From: Rachycentron canadum
Taxonomy: Eukaryota > Chordata > Actinopteri > Carangiformes > Rachycentridae
Direction: 5' to 3'
Assembly (NCBI GenBank): GCA_038496675.1
Contig: CM076668.1
Span: forward strand, 16,069,808-16,133,807
Length of the DNA: 64,000 nucleotides
A program made the translations under genes and the position numbers. Below are positions 13,501 to 28,900 of this stretch, piece after piece; within the stretch, counting starts at the first letter, position 1, and each line of letters begins with the position of its first letter. The notes below the pieces were generated by a model that made no database searches, had not been told where the DNA came from, and was given only the letters and a program-made list of their open reading frames with translations.

Positions 13501-16500
13501 GCACGTACAGTATCTTGTTCTCGGTGATGTCCTGTTGTCAATAGTGCGCATGCGAACAGGCTAGTGGCTGCACAAAGCGCGACTTTAACACATACGAACC
13601 AAACCCCACAATTACATGTCCATGTTCATACACACACGCATACATACACACCAGCCAGGAGGTGACATTGATAAAGTAGGTTGGTCTTTCCAGGGCAGAA
13701 ATAAATGAGTTCAACTGTAGCTGTGAGATTACGTTCAGGTCTCTTTGTGTTGTCGCACTTTTTCAATACACCCTCAGGCTTCGAAGAGTGTGTGTGTGTG
13801 TGTGTTTGTGTGTGTGTAAAATGGAGTGAAAATACTCAACAAAATTGCAAGGCATGGTGATGATGAAATAGGAGTAAGAGAAGGGTCTGCGGGGTTCTGC
13901 AGGAAACACACAGACACACAATATTATTGATTTGAAATTACGACTACACTCGTACCTTCAAATATCACCAGGGTTTATTTTGTGATCACTTGTTCAAGCT
14001 TCGATTTTTAATATATCCACTTTCCCTTCACCAGCCTTTTGGTTCCTGCTTTTCTCAAAATCCACCTTGACATCATAAAGCAGTGTAAACTCACTGCTTC
14101 TGAGCAAATGAAAGAACATATGATATATGTAGGTTAAAGGCGAATCTGACAGGTGAGCGGGTCTGTCTGCCGTAACACTTGTCAAATCAGTCAAATCTAA
14201 ACACACAGGTACGATACATGTGTTTTTAGATTCAGCCTGACTGACACTTCCTGTTGCTCATAATCTCTGGTGTCTATTGCAATAGAAATCTGTCACATCA
14301 TAGAGAAAAAAAGAGAAGCATGACATCTTTAAGTTTTCTTCAGTATTGCTGTGACCCAGTACTGAGGCTCAGTCCAGCGGCCTGGGTTCGATGTGGACTC
14401 TGGCCCTTTGCTGCTTGTTATCCCTTCTCTCTCATCCTTAACTTCCATGTTTGTCACTGTCCTTATCATAATAAAATCAAAAATGTTTTTTTGGGGAGGA
14501 AAGTAATCTTACAGTTGTTTTTACAGCCGCGGATACATTACCAACAGCTAGTTCTGCAAATAGCTGACTCTGCTTATTTTGAATGGTGCTAATTTGCCTA
14601 AATGTAAACAAATATGAGCTTTAAAAAAAAAAAAAAAAACAGTCATAAACTTGGGAATCAGTGATTGGAGTAAGAAGGAAGATGTGCAGATTCTGGTCTT
14701 TGAAATAAAGTCTCTAATTTAGTGTGTAAATCATGGTGTTATACAAGAAACAGCAGTGGTCTGGACCGTGTCATGATTTGTTAGAGTGGGTTGTTAAATG
14801 ATGCACAGTCTGCATAGCGTTTGTTTCTCTGTGTATATGTGTTGTGGTTTGGGGGGGAAAAACATCTTTAGATATTATCCATTAATCTGCTTAATCAGGA
14901 ATCAATGTGGTTTGAACAGCGACAACCACTGAACTGTTATCAGGTTTTGATTTGAATATTGCTAAAGTCCACAGGACTGAAGTCGAGGTCTCCTTTTCTA
15001 TTTGTGGCAGTATGTTTTTGTGATTCAGCTTTTCTGCTGCTCAGTACCTTGTCCCAGAGTCGCTCCCGGTCCAGAGCGATGATGACCATGGAGGGGTTTG
15101 AGAGGAAGCCTTGGTTGTTGAACGACAAATCTCTTCTTTCCCACGTCACGTTCAACATGTGCCTGCAACTCCCAGACACGCAAACTCTTCAGCACATATA
15201 GTGAAAGTATATAGTGTGCAATCAAGGAACTTTGATTCTACATCACAGGAGAATTTGCATATTCACGTCAACTGATAAACACACATAATGATCACCTCCT
15301 AATTAAACCTAAAGCTCCCCTGGGAGGCCTTAATCTAATGTGGGAGACTGGAAGCAGCTCATTAGGGGATGATAGAGGCAGCTGAGTGGTGCAGGGCAAT
15401 GTGTTCCTACTGAGTGATTTCACTGATACGTCCGTGACAGACTGGGCTGTGAATCATGAATCCAGGTAATTTTGCACTTCAGACCTAATGCAAAAGAAGC
15501 TCACGTGAGAGACGTGAAAAGCTACAGCTTTACTCTTCTCACTATGCATCAGTAGTGATCCCTAAATTGTCAAATATAATAAATTGAACTTATGTTTAGG
15601 CAATGAAGCTATGCCTCACCTGAACAGAGTATTGTTGTCTGAGTGTTTTGCCGGCTTGTTGCAGTCGCCATGTCCCTCAGGAATAAAACCATACTGCTTC
15701 TTGAAGCTTTCAGCCCCTTTGGCTACGATGGCAACTCCCTCTCTCACCCTCTGCCGCAAACTTTTCCTCCACTGGTCTGTTATTACACCAATCACACCAA
15801 CAGGGAAGCTGACAGGTGGAGGGCTGTCGGGGTCGCCCACGGCCAGGCTGGGGAGGATCCAGATGTAGCCTGGCCCCAGCAGGCCCACCTCAGCTGCCTG
15901 TTGGAACAAGTATTGCGCCTCTTCATAGGAGCAATATGCAAGCAGGACCTGAGAGTCCACCTGCAGACAGAAACCACAGTCTCTCAGCCTAAACATGCAG
16001 CGCTACTGTAGGTCACCAGTAACTCCTTTCAAAGTCAGCATAGCTATAACATGGCGAGAGTCATCTTTATCAAATGGGGCTTTAAAATAATTATAATGAA
16101 ATGAAATGAAAGACTGCATCATACAAACAAGTTCTTATGTGGACCTCCCCTTTTGAAATATTTGTAATACTTACACCCAAAAACTGCTATTGTAGGCTAA
16201 CTTAAAGCTAAAGCTAAATTATATTTCACACATAATAAACAAATTATGTTTGGCTAAATAAAACAAACGTTTACAAAGACAAAGTCATGAGTGAAGTTTT
16301 AATGGTGTAGCCCAATTTGTAAGGACTTCACACTCAAACTTAGTGATAGATTTATGAACAGAGGGTGGAGCCCAACCCATGAGACATAATTCTTATCGTA
16401 CCTGCTGCAGCATGCGCTTGGTCCTCGCGTCATTGGCCCCAACAGACATTTCCAGAGTCAAAATATCCTGTAGATTCCACATGAAATAGGATGTATCTGT

Positions 16501-19500
16501 ATAGGACTGAACTATATCCACAAAGGTGTCGTATCCTGGCAGCAAGCTGGTGATCACCGCAAACTCGCCCCAGTCATACTCCTCCATGATCTAAAGCAGA
16601 GATTTATTGTTAGGACAGGTATATACCACCATATAAACCATATAAACATCAGTATGGATCAAACAAACAAGATACAAGTGAGTTACATGAACAATAAATA
16701 GAATATACATCTATTCCTGTGTAGGCTCGCAGTCATCCAGGTCATGGTTGGATGTAACGACTACCCTTAAACAGAGGTGGTGGCTTACGACACCAACTAT
16801 CAGCCACCTGTAACGCAGTCATGAGATCCCTTCCCAGGTGTTTCAACCCCCCATTCACACGTCCCCCGTGTGGCAGGTGTACGAACGACTCTCAGCACCT
16901 CCAATGTGACAGCCCCAAAGGAGGTTAAATACCTGGGACTCCCCATCAGTTTTTAGAACTGAAGACGCCTTTCGGACGAGAGGTGAAACCTTAAAAGAAG
17001 TCTAGTTGCCTTCGGCTGAAGCAGTTAAGATCTATTCCTGTTCTCTCTCCCTTCTCCCTCTCTCTCGTTCCCCCCTGAGTCCAGTTCTGCTGGAGGTTTC
17101 TTCCTGTTAAAAAGGGGTTTTTCTGCTCATTGTGGGAACAGTTGGTTTTCTCTCTATAATATAATAAAGGGCTAGATGTTTCCCTGTAAAGTGCCTTGAG
17201 AAAACGTGTATTATGATTTGATGCTATACAATAAAATGGAATTGAACTGAGCTTTAGAAGTGTTGTTAGACTGATTTTATTACCTTTGGACAGAGATATA
17301 AAAGCAGTATCAATAACCTCCTTAGTTTAGTTTTTGGCAAGAAGGTCAGTAAGCACATTTCCCAAAAGGTCAAACCGTTCCTTTAAGCTCTGAGAGCTAT
17401 CGAAAGCAACCGATGTTTCAGCTCTCAGGTGAAAGGCTTCTACATTGGTCCAGGTTCCGAGCATTTAACTTCTCATGCAGTTGGCCCGTGGAACGTCTTC
17501 AAGTTTTCTGCGTAAAACATTTTGAAACCTGGACCTGCACGACTGAGTCTTAACAGATATTTTCTTTTCAGCATCTGCAAATTATTTTAAGATGCACTGA
17601 GTCAGCAAGAAGGTTCTGGGTTAAAACCTGGTGGAACCTGCTGTGTGGAGTTTGCATGATCTGCCTGTGCGGGTCTGAGGTTAGGGTTGACCAGTTCAGG
17701 ATCATAATTGTAGGAACAAACTAGAAAGTTTTTTAATTCTTGACTGACTTTTTAAAAATACATTTCCTCACCAAGTCCTAACAACTAAAACATAATTTAT
17801 GCTGTCAATTTCACAATAGTGTTCCTCAGTTGTGGAAACGCTCCCACTTGATGACAAAGTCAAATTGGAAATATCACAGATTTAACTGAGATTATCCCAT
17901 TGACTCCCAAAACAATTCCTCAAATCTCATGAGCATTTGTTGAATCCATCCTAAAAACAGGTTGTAGTTGTCTGTAGAAACTGGTCCAGAAGATCAGATC
18001 AGTGACTCCACCCACTGATTGATAGGATTTCCATCCATGGCGTTAATCAGACCCTCTCAGCATTTGTTTTGATTTCTGGCCAAAGGCTGTTTAAATGAGG
18101 TTTGATTTTCATTTAGCAACAAAATGCATTTCAGTACCTTGAACATGCAGAGGATCTGCTGCTCCAGAGATGCTCCCATCTGCAGGAAGGAGGATCCCTC
18201 TGCCTGTGAAGAGTAACAGAGTCTCATTTAAGGATTCAGGTGGGGGAAAGTCTTGAAATGAAATATGGGTGAAGTGACAACCTCTTTGGTGCTGTTTTTT
18301 TTTTTTTTTTTCAAATACATTTCATCAAGATGGATGTTTGCTGTAAAAAAGGGTTCTTATCGTTGTGGGACAGTTTTTTCATCTCACAAAAATCTTATTT
18401 CATTTCAAGACAAGTCAAACATGCACTTCTGAAAATACATCCTGGGCTCTGAATGGCCCCTTGGGTCGGGAAATACTCTTCCCCTGTGAAGAGATGAACT
18501 CTGCTAAGGTAAATTATCTTGAGAAAATCAGCAAACGAAGATCCAAGAGCAGCGGTGAACTTTTTGTCACAGCAGAAGCAAAAGGTTCTCAAATTAACTC
18601 GTCTGCTGTTCCTCGTTTTAGTTGCACCTTTAACACAGTTACTGCTGCAGAATATTTAAATTCGAGTGGAGCTTTAATTCTGCTAGGACTGTGCATATTA
18701 ATAATTCGTCTGCTTGTTCAATAAGGATCCTATCACACAAACCATCGCTGTTAAAAGTCATGTAGGCAACACAGTGGAACAGCTTTCCTGAACCAATTAA
18801 GTTGATAAGAAGTGACGAAAAGGGGAAAGAGAAATCTTAAGTGAGCTTTGCTTAAACAACGGCACTTAATTTGTGCTTTTAAAATGTTGAATATCTATGG
18901 TGTTTTATTGTTTGTAAAAAATAATATAATATCGATATATGACAGTAAACATACAAATACGCTGCATATGAACCAGTTACAGTGAACATTTATATTACTA
19001 CTTCACAGACATCTACATTTTACTACAGAGCTTCGATTGTCCATATTCAGCCTCAGTCTGGTACAAGTGTCTCTGAACTGCACACACTCAGTCCCGCTGC
19101 TCTCTTTCTGTCAAGAAGGGGTGGTCTGATGTTTTATGTGTATGCATACATTTGCATACCTACTGAGTGGGTATTCATGTGTGTTGGCAGAAAAGATGGA
19201 AAGTTATTAGAGCCCACTGAACCCCTGTCCGTTCAAATAGAGCTCGGATAAAATAGGCTATAGGGATGAAAGGAGGAGGAATATTGGAGAATCTAAAAGT
19301 GTTTGAGGGACAGGACACAGATGCAAAGAGCAGAAATAGTCAACATGGGGGGAGTAAAAAGACTTTAATAGTGAACCATAACCTTTAACTATCTAGATAT
19401 GGGAGAAGCAGATATTTTTCTCAGGGATACAAACCTGATAAATTTCAGTCAAATGACAAAGATCACGATAAAATAAAATGAAATCTGTGCTGAAGTGCTG

Positions 19501-19917
19501 TGTTGGTGGCACTAAATTTCACAGCATGTTGACATAATTCACTAAATAAATGTACACCTGCTGATGATGATTATTAAGATAGAGGAAAAGTCACAGAATC
19601 CTCATATTTCATTGTTATTAGGGTTCATCCTCTGAGGACCATGGATGTCTTTGCCAAATTTCACACCAATCTAGCCAAGAGTTGTGGAGACATTCACTGA
19701 AAAAAACTCAATCTCATGGTGACACTAGGAGAAAAGTCAGGAAATCACTTCATCCTCTGAGAACCATGAATGCCTGTACAATATTTCATGCCAATCCATC
19801 CAATAGTTTGGACCAAAGTGATATGCAGACAGACCGACACTGCTATCTACAGAGCCACCGTAGCATGATAAAGCAGCTTTCAAGCTACAGTTTAATAATA
19901 CACACATACATACATAA

Positions 19918-19950
<33 letters not shown>

Positions 19951-22900
19951 AAAAACACAACCATAAAGGCTGCACTCAGGTGTAAACTAACAGCAAAAAC
20001 CAGAAAACTCACAACACAGTCTGGACACCCTGTCCCTGCCTTTTTTTTTTTAGATGGGACTGTGCAGTAACAGAGACTGGATGGGATCTAAGGGCTTAAT
20101 GGTGCTGTAAGGCATAAGTAGACCTGTGATGTAAGCAGGTGCAAGACTCTGCAGGGGTTTAACAAGTAATAATATTCTAAATTTGATCCAATAACAGACA
20201 GGGAGCTGGTGCAAGAAGGTGAAGATCGGGGTAATATGGTCTCCTCCATAAAAAGTACAGCAGCGTCCTGCACCAACCGAAGAGGAAAGTCTGGGAGAAT
20301 CCTAAAATACAGCGACACACTTGTATGCAGATAGAGAGGTCATGCATGAGAGAGTGAGGCAGGAGAGAGAGAGAGCAGATAGTGTTAAACTGTCAAGTGA
20401 CATTTGGGACCAGGTCTCAGATCTTCTCGGTCTGTTCTCATCTCAGAGGTGACTCAATGTCATCTCTTCTTCCTGTTGCCGTTCCCTCTCCCACGGCCTC
20501 CGTTAAGCCCCAGAGGGCCGTGCAGCCTGAGGAATACCACAGGAATATCACAGCTAGACTCTCCTCCGCTCAGTTTTACCAGTTTTATCTCAGTCGGAGC
20601 TTGTTTGAGACTCACTTTCAGAGGCTGAGACTCCACTAGACCACTGACTGGGCTGTGCACCAGAATAGCTATAAAAATAGTGGTACACAGGCTGTCAGCG
20701 AATAAATAAAAAATGCCTCTGGATTGGACGTCCTGGTTACGGATAGTGTCCCATTTCAGCTGACATGAAGGGGGAGTGAGGAGGTGCACCATTTGAAGTC
20801 ATTAAAATGCAATTAGTTTTGGCTGAGCTATTAAACAAACACATAACGTGATGCCCCACCCATCACTGTTTTATCACTTTCCAATTAGCAGCATCTTAAA
20901 TTGTGAAGAATCAAAGCCAAAAACAAATGTGTTGAGAGGCGCTGACTTTCTCCTTCACAGTGAAATCAAGCAAAAACTACGACAAAATTACCTTCTCTTC
21001 CGCGGCTAACTCTCAAACACTCACACATTGCCCCCCTCTCCTCCTCCTCCCCCCTATCCTCTCCTCATCCTCCACTTCCCAGTCGTCTTGTTCTCGCCAC
21101 CCTGGCAGTGCGGCTGTCACACACAGACGTAATTAGCAGTCCTGCTGCAGGAACGTATGGTAATGTGACAGGAAGATGGTGGACATGGTGGCTGCTCACA
21201 CACTCCTCTCCTCCCACGGGGGAGAACTGTGCTGTGCCTTCCCTCGGTGGAAAGACTGGTGTCGGTCAAACAGGAAGCAGGTCACAGATACAGTTGCTCA
21301 CTCACATATGGGCTCAGATGTCTCATTCATCAGGCTCTTGAAAGGTTTGTATATATGCAAGTTACAAAGTGCAAAGTACATTTACTCAAGTAGTAGCACA
21401 GTTTGGAGGTGCATCTACTTCATTATTACCATTTCTGATACGAATACCTCTTCTTCTACTAAACATTAGTGGTAAATTTTACTTTTTGTTCCGCTGCATT
21501 TACCTAATGGCAATAATATGTTACAAAATAAGGCTTTGTATAGAAACAACTACCCAGCAGTATTGGAAACTGCTGAAATAATGCTTATATGTTACTGTAG
21601 CAGTTTAATCTCATAATAATCTAATCTAATAATCTAAGTGACCTATAGTTTAATATAACAATCTAAAAAGGCCAAGTCTGCATAATGACTTGACTTGAAT
21701 ACTTTTACTTTAGTTCAGAACCATTAGCTGAGTGAAATTTTTAAAGTAATCATATATTTTTGTCCTACTGTTAACTTTTCTTCCTGCTAGCAGCTATGAG
21801 ACACTGAATATTTAGTCAGATGCAAACAGCAGCATGCTAACCTGCTCACAATGACATTGCTGAGAGAAGCTGATGTCAGCGGGTGTAATGTGTAGTTTAG
21901 TGTGTTAGCATGCTATGCAGTAAATTTGCTGCGTTGCGTGTAACACAAGGTGCAGTTGAGGTTAATAGCATCAATTTAGCCGCAGTAATTTATTCACAAA
22001 CTGAACTAAATAATCACACAACAGAAAAAGTGTAGGGGTGAAGCAAAGTTTTTAAAGTTTGTGTGTCCGGCATTCATCAAATTATTATTATATTATCAAA
22101 TTTGACTGAAAATCACAACCGTGAAGAATTAGTGGCACTGGAGGAAAAGTCTCAGAGTTACATCCACAAATGTCTGTGCAAAGTGTCATTGGAGTCGATG
22201 CAACAGCCTGAATGAACATGGTGGTTCTGACAGACTAACACTGCCACACACAGATCAAAGCTGCTCCCCACTCTGGTATGGATCCAACGGTGCGACACCA
22301 CAGACCCTCTCTCTGCCTGGTGAACACCTCGATCCGCCCAAACTCCACCACAGGCGAAACACGGGCCGTCTTAAAAACGTGTCGTCTCCAAGCCCAAACT
22401 GAACTAACTCAGGTAAAGTCACTTGAGTACATTTTTTTCAGAGTTGACAAATGAAACGTCTTCCAGAGCCACAGGAGACATTTTACAACTTCTTTAAATG
22501 GGATGAAGAATACTGCCTGTGACCAGTAAATCTCCCCTGACATGTCAAAGCAATGGAGTAAAGGATCTTAATATATTTCACGTTCCACCAGAGACAATGG
22601 TGCAGAAAAAAGATGGTTTTGGGTTCGAGCCCCGGGCCTGTTTTTTTCATGTTTTTTTCATAAATTTTCCATAGGTGTGAATGTGAGTGTGAATGGTTGT
22701 CAGCCCTGTGATGGACTGGCGACCCGTCCAGGGTTGTACCCCACCCTTGCCCACTGTCATCTGGGACTGGCTCCAGACCCACTCCCCCAGCCCTATAAGG
22801 ATTAGCAGTATGGATAATGGATGGGTGGGAGCGTCCGTACACGTATACAGAAACAAGGATTAACACCAGGACAGTGATGCTCACATGCACAAGCCAAAAA

Positions 22901-25900
22901 GCCTCCTGAACCAGATGTTTGACAACAAAGAGTCTTAAAATGTTTTAAAAACCCAGCGTGTTGCACCATGTTTATGTCATAGGACCCCCCCAAATACACA
23001 GATATATTACTGATGACATGACCTTGGTGTCTGTATCCATGGTTTGCTAGAGATTTGTGTGAGCTGGTGTAAAAAATGCATTTGCCACATGTTAACACAG
23101 TTTGTTTCATTAGATAATTAAGCTCCATCATGGCAATTGTGTCCTCATTATGTTAGCAGGGGCTCTGAACTGATGGATAAACCACGGAGAGAAGCCTTCC
23201 TCTCTTACCAGCCCCCCTCCCCACCCCCCCGGCTATATAATCAACCACTATCACAAAAAATGGACTTCAGCTCTGACAAAAAATGTAATGCCAGTGTTAG
23301 TAGACTGATTGACTGCCTTATTGAAATTACTGGGCCATGCTATGACGCTTGGAGACTGACTGGCCATTAACGTATTTTCATTCCCAGCAATAAAAAACAG
23401 TTTCCGGTGGGAATAACTGCACGGTGGCTCTGGGCTTCTCATGACCTGCTTATGGAGATTCTGGTTTTCTGGACCACGATGAGGCAGAGAGGGAGCCAGA
23501 CGTGAGGGGGCGGAGGGGTGGGGAGAAGAGACAGAAGTACAGAAGGACAAACGGAGAAAGCGGGTCAGTCTGAGCACGGAAACAAAACCCAAAAAAAGAC
23601 ACTTTGCACAGCGATCCAATGAGAGACGTGTGGCTCGTTGCATCACTCTGGTCCAACGTGACAACCAGAGTGTGACCTTATCCTGAGACTGCAACTCCTG
23701 AAATATAATCTTCTATTGACAGCTTCAAATTGTAATAAATGATGTTACACACTCGAATACTCAAGCTCAACACTTTCTTCGCCTCAGGAATCCATCATGT
23801 TCACACTTACAAGGCATCTTGGTTCCTGTTTACAGGCAAACACATGAAGCTGTCAGCTTTGTTTATTCCAGACTTTACTGTCGTCTACAACCATAGTGGA
23901 AAATGAACAAAATCTGGTTTGTGAATGATTAAACATTCACTGTGTGTTTCCTCAAAAAATATTTAATAGTGCCTCATAATAATAGATAAGAGTTGTCATC
24001 TGTGGTTAATTCATCTGTTCTCCCTCAAAGTTTCTCTGCAGCCGTAATAAAAATGTTTTATCACACTCTCATTATTTAACAAGTAAACAGTAAGCACTAG
24101 TTTTTCAAAAGTAGTTATGCTCTTTTATACACCCTGGGGAAATTATTTATCTCCTTAATGACCTTTTTGGGAATATTTGAAGCTGGGTGATGGTGAATTT
24201 CTTAGATAATCTGTTCACTGTACAAGTGCAGGACATAGTTGAATTTTCTTTGCACCAAAAAGGCACTGGTGCCAGTTTGAATGAGCTTCGCCACGTCCTA
24301 TCAAGTCAGAGCTCCTCAGAAAGCTCAGGTTATTTTATAGGACTCTCAGCACCTTTTACACAGTGAGTTCAATTTGCTTCCATCTGGGTGGAAGTTTCAC
24401 CTCCATAAACAGGTTTATGAGCTCTTTAATTCCATCAGATACTCTGCTCTTTAAAGACAGACTGTCCCTCCCAGTAATAAAGCCAAGGCTGCGGCTCGTT
24501 TCCTCTTTCACCCTGACAGTCAAGTGTTTTTTTTAACCACGATTGCAATCGGTCCTAAATCTTTACCAGGCACCATGACGAGAAATGTCCCCTAATCTCA
24601 TGTATGATGTAATCATTTTAACCCAATCTCCATAACAAAGCACTTACTTGAAGCTAAACCATCGTCTTTCCTCAAACACAGTGTTATCAAGAGCTTGGAC
24701 AGTGAAAAAAACATATTAATCCTCAATATCCTAATGAGCGCTAGGTCATCAACCAAGGACCAAGGTTCGGCACATCTTACTCTCTCTGCCACAAGGCTGC
24801 AGGACTGTGCCATGTCCAAAGCAGTTCAGCAGTTTAACTTCAGGCCACAATGCCAGTGAGACTTTATTCTGTTAATTCTGTAAGTTAAGCATGACATGCT
24901 GTTTTCATAGAGTCCCATGCCGAGTGTTATCATGAACAGATGTTTTTAACAGTGACATTGATGTGATTTTAGTGTTTTGTTTTTTTTTCATTGCCAAGCT
25001 TCAGCCATGATTTTGGATGACGGCACTATTGACAAGAACTTCAGCCTGTTTGTTCTGAAACGTCTGGGTCATTTGAAGCTGTGTGCAAACCAAAATCCCA
25101 TGAAAACACCAAAACAGTGTCCTAATGTCTCTTAATGCTCTCCAACATTTTTAGCTGCAGATTGGCACATTGGTGTAAAAGGGTCTGACTCAAACTAAAC
25201 AACAGTGAAGACGTTGTTTCTTTATGGGAGTGGATGGACGTGTCCGTCAGTGCAACAGTGTTGTCCTTTAGTGTGTTTTTAATAGTTTTAGACACCAATG
25301 GAGTATAAATATATTATATATCAGGCTTTGGATGCATAGACAACATGAATAGTGTCTGTATATTGGATTTGTTGACAATAAAAAGAATATGGACCATCAC
25401 CCGACTTATCCTTTAAAGCTTTACTCTTTATTTCAGCCATTAATCCTTTCACTTATACCATATGTGTGTAGAGAGCCCTGTCCACACACTGTGCTGCACT
25501 TTGACATAGATTTTTCTGGATTATAATATGTCTCCATGTTTATTACAACAGTTTGGAGAAGTCAGTTTCCAAAGTCAACACATTAGGCTCATAAATAAAA
25601 GGTTTGTCCAACTTGAGCTCCATCCACACTCAGGTTAAACTGCCTGTCGCTGACGCCAGACCTCATCACCCAACGGAGAAAGTCCCCTCAGCTTGGTTAC
25701 AAAATCTATGAAAGTTGTTCAACAATAACATGCAGGTGTAATGTTGGTATAGCGACAAAAAGCAATTGGATATCCACATACTTTTGGCCAGTAAGTGTTT
25801 CTGAAAACATAAAAATCACCAAATATGGAGAGACGTGATTTTCATGGGACAGTCAAGGGCACCAGTTATTATTATAATCATTACTATCACAGCCATTTAT

Positions 25901-28900
25901 CAGACAGTGGAACATTGTGCCAAATAAATTAAAGTTTTGTTACTGTCATTAAAGTTTGTAGTTGGACCCCTCATCCCCGTCATCCCATCACGCCACCCCA
26001 CCCCCAGCCTCGTTGGTAGTCTCCTCCTTCCTCCCATCTTCATCTCCTTCCCCTTCTCCTCCCCCTTGTCTCCAGCTCCACTACTCCCATGAATCGACAT
26101 CTGCATGCAGCACCCTCTAATGATCACCCAGCACACTACAGTGACTCACAGCCAGTCAGCCAAGAACACACACACACACACACTAAAACAAAAACACACT
26201 CAACCTCTGATTCCCAACTCCTCAGAGAGATGCGTTGCAATATTTTTTTCTCCTTCCCTCACAGGCCCTATTGAATAGTCTTTATGCCTTTTCTCAGCCG
26301 TTCCTCACGCTTTCTCATTTCCTCCTCTTCGCCTTCGCTTGATGTATGTGTCGTCGAACAAAAAGACACACTTCCTCTCCTCCCTTCAATCTTTTCATCT
26401 TTGTCTCATTCCCTCCTTCCTTGTTGTTTGCCATAGAGAGATCACTGAGACAGGAACCATAAATAGGCGGCCCGGGCGGCTGCTGCTTCTTTTTAAACCC
26501 ACCATCAAAGATATTCATCATCATCAGGCTATTGATAATCAAGCACTATTGAGCTCTTTTATCCCTTAAGAGAATCATGCACTCGCACATATGTCTGTCT
26601 CCGTCCAATCCACCTGTCCCATTGTGCGAGACACCTCTGACAAGCTTTTTTTTCCTCCTTGCTGACAACAAAGGAGTGTATAAGAGAGAAAAGGGGGAGT
26701 GTGAGGAGGAGGGCTGATGAGGCCTTCGACAGGCACACCTCTGAGGAGAGCGCTTTACTCTTTGTGCCATATAGAGAACTGTCACTCAACACTTTTGGGC
26801 GCCTCAGCACAATAGATAACGTCCCATCAGTGCGTTTGTCTTTTGCTGCAGCGAAGCAGAGAGGTTAAATAACCCAGACTGAGCTAGCCGTGATGCCAAA
26901 TTACAAACTTGGAGATGGTTGATAACTGACAAACTTTGTCCCGAATATTTTTTGGAGGCTCGCAGATAGTTTTTCGCTGCCTGAGACGAGTACCAAAAGT
27001 TCATCTGGGGTAAATATGAACTCCTCCATGCCAATTTAAGTAGCGATATGGGGAAAGAGGGAGGTTACACAAGGAAGGCAGCTAAACAGGAAAATGAAAG
27101 GAAAAGAAGAGTGAATGGTTTGGATTTGGGGGTGAATGATATAGGCTGTGGGGGGCTGCAGCCTCCTGAAGGGTCTAATTAGCAGTTTAATATGGTCCTG
27201 GCGCCTCCAGGAGAGCAGAGAGCAGCACAGCCCTGTTGCTTAATGGATTCAGCCAGTGCACAACGGAGCTAAAAAACTGTATTTAAATGTGTCAAAGGAG
27301 TAAAGGTGATGGAGGGAAAGATAAAAACCTGAGGGTTTGAAGGGCTGGAACGAAATATGGGGAGGAGGGGAGGAATGAGAGGAGTTGAGAAGCAACGGGA
27401 AAGGAAAGGAAAGGAAAGGAAAGGAAAGGAAAGGAAAGGAAAGGAAACTAAGCAAGCAGCGAAACAAGAATGACTGTTTCACTTGCGAGGGAAGGAAGGG
27501 AGACTTGTCTGTGAGACGGTAAAACACTGCCTTCAGGCAGCTGTCAGCCAAGCTTCATCGAATCATCTTTCTCCTCTCTCTGCCTCTTGCTCACTCACTC
27601 CCGCTCTGCCATCAAAATACAGCAAATCAATCACCCTCCTGCAGCTACAACTCCTCCTGTTTAATATCTATGACGTGACATCTGCAGATACCTTTTGATT
27701 AACAGGAAACTGATAAACACAACACGCCATGATTTTCAAAATGTTGCTGGGGGGTTGGTGGGGGTGGTGCTGGTGGTGGTGGTGGTGGTATTGCATAGCT
27801 GGATAGGTCTAGGAACGCACCCATTTAGCTTTGTGTGTGCGCTCTTGCATGTGAGGGTGTTCATTTGCATGTGTGTTTCTATGTGTGAGAGTTGCTTCTA
27901 TAAATACAAGGTGTTGATGACAGCAGTTAAGCAGTTAAAGGACGAGAAGGAAAGACGAGCGGAAAAACATGGAGAGTGAGAGGAAGAGGGTTTAGAGCCA
28001 TTTTACTCAAAGGTAGAGGAAAAAAAGACATCGATTAAGAATCCGTCTGGTGTCATTAATCTCTTCTTTACAATCTAACTACACAGCTCTCTGCTCCCCG
28101 TCTACATTCAACAATGAGATACATGCTAAATCATAGCAGGAGAAAAACCTGCTGCTCTTCAAGTTCACAGGGATGATTGATTGAGGCGTAGATCGCCCAT
28201 AGCACTTGTCTCCCCTCGCAAAGTTTCCCTTCCCACAACTCAGACTTTTCCCAGCCGGGGATTAGAAGAGGGTCGATGGCTGCAGTCGTTGCTGATAATT
28301 CACCCATCTGTATTGCTCATATTCCAAATATTTGCATACAGGGAGTTGCTTGCCAAAGTAGGTTTCACTGCTCTGACCTACTTAAGTTGTTTTAAGCTGA
28401 ATGACGCCGGTGTGGAAGAGTTCTGACTAAGACGGGAAGCTGTGAGGAGCGAGCGCAGCCGTTGACAGGGTTTACATTACAGCCTGTTGTTCACTTTATT
28501 CCTGTCTTTGTGTCATTACTGTGCCATAGCAAGAAGACAGACCACTCTACGTCCCAATTCAAGCTTCAATTAGACTGGTTCATTTCTTTGACCCTACCTT
28601 ATACGGTATGACGACTGCAGAGCCACCACTGATGCCTACGATTGGCAGCGCTGTCTGAGTGGAGAGGAAGTCCAGGATCTGTGCCACCTCTGCCACCTGA
28701 GGACCAAACACACAGACTCAGTTTCTGCATAAAGAAGGTTGCAACGATTCATTAGCTAAACCCTGATAGGTCAGTGCTATTTCAATCAGTTTGGATTAAA
28801 TCCTGAACGTTCATCCCCTGCTTTATGGTCTATTTTCCTCTAAATGGGACCATTATTTAAAAAATGAACATCATGTAGAATGGAAGAAGATTTGAAACTA

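Larger units (their letters stand above)
18204..28597. other. grin2c 10.4 kb intron, the longest in the gene
   Basis: No coding exon found on either strand. It holds several repeats (19.5-19.9, 21.8-22.3, 22.6-22.8 kb), a (GGAAA)10 tract at 27.4 kb and two unique-looking stretches near 21.0-21.2 and 26.9-27.25 kb. Other parts are anonymous. Confidence 0.55.

Noticed and set aside
15643..16011. 122-codon plus-strand frame
   Set aside because: Antisense of grin2c exon 5; no conserved protein features of its own.
22612..22640. tRNA-like B-box word GGGTTCGAGCCCC
   Set aside because: It is the terminal word of an inverted dispersed repeat; no A-box or cloverleaf around it.
27398..27448. Array of regularly spaced repeats resembling CRISPR
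   Set aside because: Pure pentanucleotide tandem repeat with no spacers, in vertebrate DNA.
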